Positions 59,665 to 64,000 of a DNA stretch of 64,000 nucleotides are shown here, piece by piece; positions within the stretch are counted from its first letter, which is position 1, and each line of letters opens with the position of its first letter. Location of the stretch: assembly GCA_028820845.1 (NCBI GenBank), contig JAPPII010000114.1, positions 62,001 to 126,000 of the forward strand, in the 5' to 3' direction. This DNA is from Candidatus Poribacteria bacterium. GTDB lineage: Bacteria; Poribacteria; WGA-4E; WGA-3G. The translations under genes were made by a program, and so were the position numbers. The notes below the pieces were generated by a model. That model did not search any database. It saw only the letters and a list, made by a program, of their open reading frames with translations, and was not told the origin of the DNA.

Positions 59665-60897
59665 ATGAACCGCTTTAACCTCATGTTCCTCGTACTGTTT
59701 ATCGGAAGTGTTGTGCTTTTGCTCGTAGCTCCCTTGAAGAGCGATGGACAGGATCGCGCCCTAACAACTTTCTCTGGACGCGTCGTTGATGAGGCGGGAA
59801 ATCCGATTGAGGGACTCACAATAGGGCTTGTCTCTGTTTTTGATGGCAACGGTGCCTGGTTTCCAGTGTATGAGGATCAACACGGTTCGCCGATAGATCC
59901 ACCGACATTCCAAACAGAAACCGATTCAGAAGGGCATTTCATTATCACTGATGTTATTGCTGGTCCTATGCTATTGACGCTATTGCCATCCAGTGAGGTA
60001 GATGTTCAGCTTCTAAAGGCTCAGATTGAAGGGCTGTTTTTCTATGCGAGTGGGACATGGAAACGTGGGATTGTGTTTGCTGTAGAGCAAGGGGACGACA
60101 TTGGAAACGTTGAAATTACCGTACAATATCCGCATATCCGAGGTAAGGTGCAGCGCGCAAATGGGACACCGATCGCCGATGAGGGAATCAAATTTCGCTT
60201 GCGAACGGTAAGTCTGCACAGTGAATCTTCTCAGTCTTCGAGTTTTCATACGGATGCCCAAGGCTACTTTAAGTATTATGTGGATAGCGGGATAGCGGAA
60301 CCCACATTTTACATCTTGTCCGTAATGTATGCGGGCCAGACTGTGAAGGCGAATCCCATTATCCTTAAGTCTGGGGATCCGACGCACGACATGATTTTTA
60401 CATTTGACAGTCCGGCAGCTACACCTTTCTCTACGCAGCGCAGGAACTCCTTCAGCGCATCCGCTTCTGCTTCCGTTGGTGGATCCAGTGCATTCGATGT
60501 TTGGGTCATCAGACCAGAGAACTGGCACGCGTATAAAATGATTAAGCGTGAGCGTTGGGAATCCGCACAAGCCCAAGCCGCCGCTGAAGGCGCGTACCTT
60601 GTCGCAATTAACGATGAATCCGAACAGAATTGGTTGCAGGCTGTTTTTGGAGGCCAACCGAGTTGGATCGGACTCAACGACATCGCGAAAGAAGGGCAAT
60701 GGCAGTGGGACAACGGCGAGCCGCTTACTTACACCAACTGGCGTGTGCAGGAACCTCATGACACCGGCGATGGAGATGAGGATTACGTTATTATGGGTCC
60801 CTCAGGAAAATGGGAAGACGTTAATCCGAGAAACAGGCGGTGGGGTTTTATTACGACGGCTATCATTGAAAAGGAAGAACCGCCGGTAGAGCAGTAA
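59665..60897 (+). CDS. Exported C-type-lectin-like protein, copy 1
   Basis: 410 aa. An N-terminal signal segment (LMFLVLFIGSVVLLLVAPL) is followed by a carboxypeptidase-regulatory-like module (TFSGRVVDEAGNPIEGLTIGL) and a second such module (IRGKVQRANGTPIADEGI). The C-terminal ~120 residues are a C-type lectin-like domain: NWHAYKMIKRERWESAQAQAAAEGAYLVAIND, PSWIGLNDI, WQWDNGEPLTYTNW and YVIMGPSGKWEDV. AAAAGGAGG eight bases upstream fixes the start. Such domains bind sugars or proteins at the cell surface. Confidence 0.85.
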   Translation: MNRFNLMFLVLFIGSVVLLLVAPLKSDGQDRALTTFSGRVVDEAGNPIEGLTIGLVSVFDGNGAWFPVYEDQHGSPIDPPTFQTETDSEGHFIITDVIAGPMLLTLLPSSEVDVQLLKAQIEGLFFYASGTWKRGIVFAVEQGDDIGNVEITVQYPHIRGKVQRANGTPIADEGIKFRLRTVSLHSESSQSSSFHTDAQGYFKYYVDSGIAEPTFYILSVMYAGQTVKANPIILKSGDPTHDMIFTFDSPAATPFSTQRRNSFSASASASVGGSSAFDVWVIRPENWHAYKMIKRERWESAQAQAAAEGAYLVAINDESEQNWLQAVFGGQPSWIGLNDIAKEGQWQWDNGEPLTYTNWRVQEPHDTGDGDEDYVIMGPSGKWEDVNPRNRRWGFITTAIIEKEEPPVEQ

Positions 60898-60928
60898 ACC
60901 TTATGTTTCGTTGAAAAGGAGACAAATT

Positions 60929-62248
60929 ATGAAACGTTCAGCATTCAAAAAGCGGCATTTGGTGTTACTGGCAGCAGTCATTGCCCTTTTCATCGGTTTT
61001 ACTTTACGCGGTCCCGCTCAGGAGGAGACAGGAACTTTGAGTGGTCGCGTTGTTGATTTGGATGGAAATCCAGTCGCTGGCTTATCAATATATGTCGCTC
61101 CCAGTAGACTTGATGATGGACACCTGGATCGAGTCTTTTTACCTTATGAGTATTCTCAGTTACGTCGTGCTCGCACAGATGCTGAGGGGCAGTTTTCTAT
61201 TAAGGATATTCCGCAAGGACCATTGCATTTCGGTGCGCTTCCGGACAATATAGGTAACCTGCTTCCAAGGAACTTTGAGAAGATATTAAAGAGTGGCACA
61301 TATACACAAGACGCTAATGCTTTCGGAATGGAACCAGACGATTTTGAACCCGATCTTGAAGTCCTATCCCTCCGTATCCAAGGTATCGCCTTCTACGCAC
61401 GCGATGATTTCAGCCCAATCGCGTTTGGTGTCAAACCCGGAACACATATTGATAATGTCATAGTTACGGTGCATCCACGAATGCGGATTCGGGGACGTAT
61501 TCTTTTTAAAGATGGTACCCCGCTTTCTAATGCACGTGTTCGTCTTCACTTCCGTTCTTACGATGTGAATGAAACTGGCAGTCGGCAGTCGGGTGGGGAT
61601 CCGCGAACGGATGCTGAAGGCTATTTTGTTTATTATCTGGACGAAAAAGATGACGCTGCCTTCTACACGTTTTCTGTGGAATATCGGGCTCTGTCCGCAG
61701 AGGCTGAACCTGTTCGCCTTGAACCTGGACAACGTTTTGAAGGTCTCACACTAACCTTTGATAGTCAACCAATTTTGCCCGAACCGCCGCGTACAACAGC
61801 AGTTGACGGGTCTGAACTGGCATCCGAACAGGAATCAGACGGGATGTGGATAGTAAATCCTACCAATGGTCATGCCTATAAAAGGGTTAGCTGCGAAACG
61901 CGCGATGCCGCGGTTGCCCGAGCTGCCGATGAAAAGGCACATCTCGTCACGATTAACGATGCCGAGGAACAGGCGTGGTTGGAAGCGGTTTTTGGGCATA
62001 AATTCTATTGGATTGGTCTCAGTAATACCGAAACAGCGGGACAGTGGCAGTGGGATAACGGTGAACCTGTCGCTTATGAAAACTGGGTCCCTGACGACTT
62101 CTTTTCCGAAGCCTCAGATGTTGGTGGAAGGGATTATGCTGTTATGACCTTCTTTGATGGCAAGTGGTATGCCGTTAATCCGGGCAGTGTTATCCTCCAC
62201 ATGACAGAAATGGCACTTCTTGAAAAAGGAATTAAGGACCAAAAATAG
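60929..62248 (+). CDS. Exported C-type-lectin-like protein, copy 2
   Basis: 439 aa with the same plan as copy 1: a hydrophobic leader (LVLLAAVIALFIGFTL), GTLSGRVVDLDGNPVAGLSIYV, MRIRGRILFKDGTPLSNARVRL, then a C-terminal lectin-like domain (NGHAYKRVSCETRDAAVARAADEKAHLVTIND, YWIGLSNTE, WQWDNGEPVAYENW). The start at 60929 is set by AAGGAG (60916-60921); the frame is open from a TTG at 60911 that lies ahead of this SD. It is 31 bp from copy 1. Confidence 0.86.
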   Translation: MKRSAFKKRHLVLLAAVIALFIGFTLRGPAQEETGTLSGRVVDLDGNPVAGLSIYVAPSRLDDGHLDRVFLPYEYSQLRRARTDAEGQFSIKDIPQGPLHFGALPDNIGNLLPRNFEKILKSGTYTQDANAFGMEPDDFEPDLEVLSLRIQGIAFYARDDFSPIAFGVKPGTHIDNVIVTVHPRMRIRGRILFKDGTPLSNARVRLHFRSYDVNETGSRQSGGDPRTDAEGYFVYYLDEKDDAAFYTFSVEYRALSAEAEPVRLEPGQRFEGLTLTFDSQPILPEPPRTTAVDGSELASEQESDGMWIVNPTNGHAYKRVSCETRDAAVARAADEKAHLVTINDAEEQAWLEAVFGHKFYWIGLSNTETAGQWQWDNGEPVAYENWVPDDFFSEASDVGGRDYAVMTFFDGKWYAVNPGSVILHMTEMALLEKGIKDQK

Positions 62249-62260
62249 GAGATATTTACG

Positions 62261-63556
62261 ATGAAGCGTTCAGATTTTATACAAAGGCTTGTGGATGCGC
62301 AATTAATAAATCCATTTATCGGCATAGTGCTTTTCTTCGTTATTGCAGTCTGTCTTTTTTCAGGCTGTAGTGATCTTCGACAACCTGTCCTCTCTGCAGT
62401 GTCACACGACAGGACACAAGACGGCACGGTGGGGTTTTCGGGTCGCGTTGTGGGATTAGAGGGGGAGTCAATTGCAGGACTCTCGTTAGCGATTCAACAT
62501 GTCATGTTTGATGATTATACGGATGAGGCGGAGTGGATACAACCGTTAGAAACAGAGACGGACGAGGATGGAGCTTTTTCTTTCAGCGGCATTACCCCTG
62601 GCCAAGTTCAATTAATATTACCGTTTGATATAGATACTGAGAAACAATTTTACGTTGAACCTGAAGATGAGATCCTCTCCATCAAAATAGGGGAAGTAAC
62701 TTACCATCAGGATGAACCGTATGCGTTTGGTGGCATCACCTTTACTATCACTCCCGGGGTGCACATCCAAAACGTTGAGGTTAAAGTGCGTCCGCGTATG
62801 CGGATTCGGGGACGGCTCGTTTTCAACGACGGCTCTCCGCTCGCGGATGCGCGCATTCGCATAAGTATGAGGCAAGAGGATTTGGATGGCAGCGGCGGCG
62901 GGTCTTCAAGTGGAGGGACACAGACAGATGCCGATGGAACCTTCACGGAGTATGTTAGTGGAGGTGGTCTGTATACCGTTACAGTCGCATATCAAGACCT
63001 TTCTGTCACGTCGGAGCAGTTTGTGCTGAATGCTGGGGAACGACGGGAAGATCTCCTGTTGATGTTTGATAGTGCGCCCATTGCGCCCGTGGCGGAAGAT
63101 GTAGAAACGTCTACACCTCCGGCATTCGACCGGAGAGGAGTGTGGGTCGTCAACCCTGAAAATGGACACGCCTACAAAGAGGTTTATGTTGAGGGACCTG
63201 AGGAAGCAAAAGCCTTGGCAACTGCAGAAAATGCCTATCTTGTCTCTATTAACGACGAAATGGAACAGCGGTGGCTTGAGGGACTTTTTGACCCGGCACC
63301 CTTTTGGATTGGGCTAAGTGATGTTGAAACAGAGGGAGAGTGGCAATGGGATAGCGGCGAACCTGTCACATACACGAACTGGAGCCCCAACGAAATCTTT
63401 CCCGATGACCTGGATGATGCCGAAAAAGATTATGTTGTCAAGATTTTTACGGGCGAATGGCAAGCTGTTGGCACTGAAAGTCCGTTCTGGCGGATTACGC
63501 GTCGGGCAATTCTTGAAGCAGACGAATTACCTGCCGGTGCACTCACAGCGGAGTAA
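62261..63556 (+). CDS. C-type-lectin-like lipoprotein, copy 3
   Basis: 431 aa with the same architecture (VGFSGRVVGLEGESIAGLSL, MRIRGRLVFNDGSPLADARI, lectin-like domain with NGHAYKEVYVEG, FWIGLSDVETEGEWQWDSGEP and YTNW). Its leader ends in the lipobox LFSGC after a hydrophobic stretch (IVLFFVIAVCLFSGC), so it is probably a lipoprotein, unlike copies 1 and 2. It is 12 bp after copy 2 with AGGAG upstream; the three genes form an operon. Confidence 0.86.
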   Translation: MKRSDFIQRLVDAQLINPFIGIVLFFVIAVCLFSGCSDLRQPVLSAVSHDRTQDGTVGFSGRVVGLEGESIAGLSLAIQHVMFDDYTDEAEWIQPLETETDEDGAFSFSGITPGQVQLILPFDIDTEKQFYVEPEDEILSIKIGEVTYHQDEPYAFGGITFTITPGVHIQNVEVKVRPRMRIRGRLVFNDGSPLADARIRISMRQEDLDGSGGGSSSGGTQTDADGTFTEYVSGGGLYTVTVAYQDLSVTSEQFVLNAGERREDLLLMFDSAPIAPVAEDVETSTPPAFDRRGVWVVNPENGHAYKEVYVEGPEEAKALATAENAYLVSINDEMEQRWLEGLFDPAPFWIGLSDVETEGEWQWDSGEPVTYTNWSPNEIFPDDLDDAEKDYVVKIFTGEWQAVGTESPFWRITRRAILEADELPAGALTAE

Positions 63557-63612
63557 ACGCGGCTGTCCGGAAAACGGGTGAATTGCCCTATCCGCCCGTA
63601 CGGTATTCAGCA

Positions 63613-64000
63613 CTACGAGAGTAGATACCCACAGTACGCACAAGCGCGCAACTCGACATCACCACTAAGCGTTTCACATTCGGGAATTAAGTAGGTTTCA
63701 TAGTTCGTGACACAGTTTGTGTTTGCACACGTATGTGCAGAGGTGCTGATGTCTCGCTTCGGGGGTTGTGTCAGAATGAGTTGTTCGAGTCCGATGAGAC
63801 TGGCAATCAGTGCCATCCGAATCGGCACGGCGTTCGCGGATTGCTCGAAATAGGCAGCGCGCGGATCATCGTCTAACTCGTAGGCGAGTTCGTTGACGCG
63901 GGGGAGTGGATGCATAATCATCGCATCGGGTTTCGCGTTTTTCATAACTTCTGCGTTCAGCAGATAACTGCCCCGTACGGTGGCTGCGTCCATATTTGAA
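63613..64000 (-). CDS. pyrB: Aspartate carbamoyltransferase, 3' part, with PyrI-like zinc tail
   Basis: Only the C-terminal part lies in the window; the frame is open to the right edge. It shows the carbamoyltransferase end: MHPLPRVNELAYELDDDPRAAYFEQSANAVPIRMALIASLIG, where HPLPRV binds carbamoyl phosphate and aspartate. After the usual end, ~45 residues add a C-x4-C ... C-x2-C zinc-ribbon (TCANTNCVTNYE and LRACAYCGYLLS) that looks like the zinc domain of the regulatory chain PyrI. It catalyses the first committed step of pyrimidine synthesis. Confidence 0.88.
   Translation of the reverse strand, partial: SNMDAATVRGSYLLNAEVMKNAKPDAMIMHPLPRVNELAYELDDDPRAAYFEQSANAVPIRMALIASLIGLEQLILTQPPKRDISTSAHTCANTNCVTNYETYLIPECETLSGDVELRACAYCGYLLS

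Overview
The window reads as a piece of a Candidatus Poribacteria-like genome. This is an inference from content; no marker gene is present. The clues are secreted proteins ending in a FlgD/T9SS-type C-terminal module (an FPNPFNPETWIPY motif), two phytanoyl-CoA dioxygenase paralogues, sugar-phosphate isomerases, a Gfo/Idh/MocA oxidoreductase, a DUF2961/GH172 enzyme, a DUF6785-type membrane protein, and many intergenic inverted repeats. Base composition is near 50% GC. I found no rRNA, tRNA or CRISPR array.

Layout. 76-6874 (minus): housekeeping enzymes (Eis-like acetyltransferase, Nudix hydrolase, alpha carbonic anhydrase, VOC protein, BNR-repeat protein, HAD phosphatase, PhyH oxygenase, triple-DUF5069 protein). 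7042-13811 (plus): a cupin protein, then an extracellular module with two Glu/Pro-rich secreted paralogues that share an 850-bp identical tract (one also carries cohesin-like and spondin-like domains), followed by a c-heme/Reeler-like protein with a C-terminal dockerin. 13987-20950 (plus): oxidoreductase, MacB-like permease, a complete ABC-2 exporter (two permeases and an ATPase), a LamG protein and GalU. 21047-39812 (minus): metallo-beta-lactamase-fold hydrolase, SelA-like PLP enzyme and LolD/MacB-type ATPase; then a restriction-modification block (methyltransferase-HNH fusion, HgiDII-like GHKL/nuclease protein, C5-cytosine methyltransferase); then a PqqD-like protein, an unknown 344-aa protein, a DUF6785 transporter-like protein, a small membrane protein and a 2451-residue FtsX-type permease carrying a degenerate M28 peptidase domain, LysM segments and calcium-type repeats.

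40197-54843: an XRE regulator with a palindrome between divergent promoters, an alcohol dehydrogenase, a second PhyH oxygenase, a type II R-M pair, a DUF350 protein, a 1319-residue glycosidase-like protein, a GH172-family protein, an EcoRV-like R-M pair, a DUF262/DUF1524 protein and a retropepsin-like pair. 55211-59424 (minus): two sugar-phosphate isomerases and a galactonate dehydratase-type enolase, with an IS1341-type TnpB element inserted at the 5' end of one isomerase gene. 59665-63556 (plus): three tandem C-type-lectin-like surface proteins. The right edge cuts an aspartate carbamoyltransferase gene that ends in a PyrI-like zinc domain.

The most notable results are: (1) a family of intergenic elements whose two arms are built of 7-nt units in inverted orientation, with the unit sequence differing between elements but matching within each; (2) three to four restriction systems, including an EcoRV homologue far from enterobacteria; (3) an apparent R-M block splitting an FtsX/ATPase gene string; (4) the giant permease with a pseudo-peptidase; (5) neighbouring cohesin-like and dockerin genes; and (6) a TnpB insertion whose presumed guide lies in the interrupted gene.
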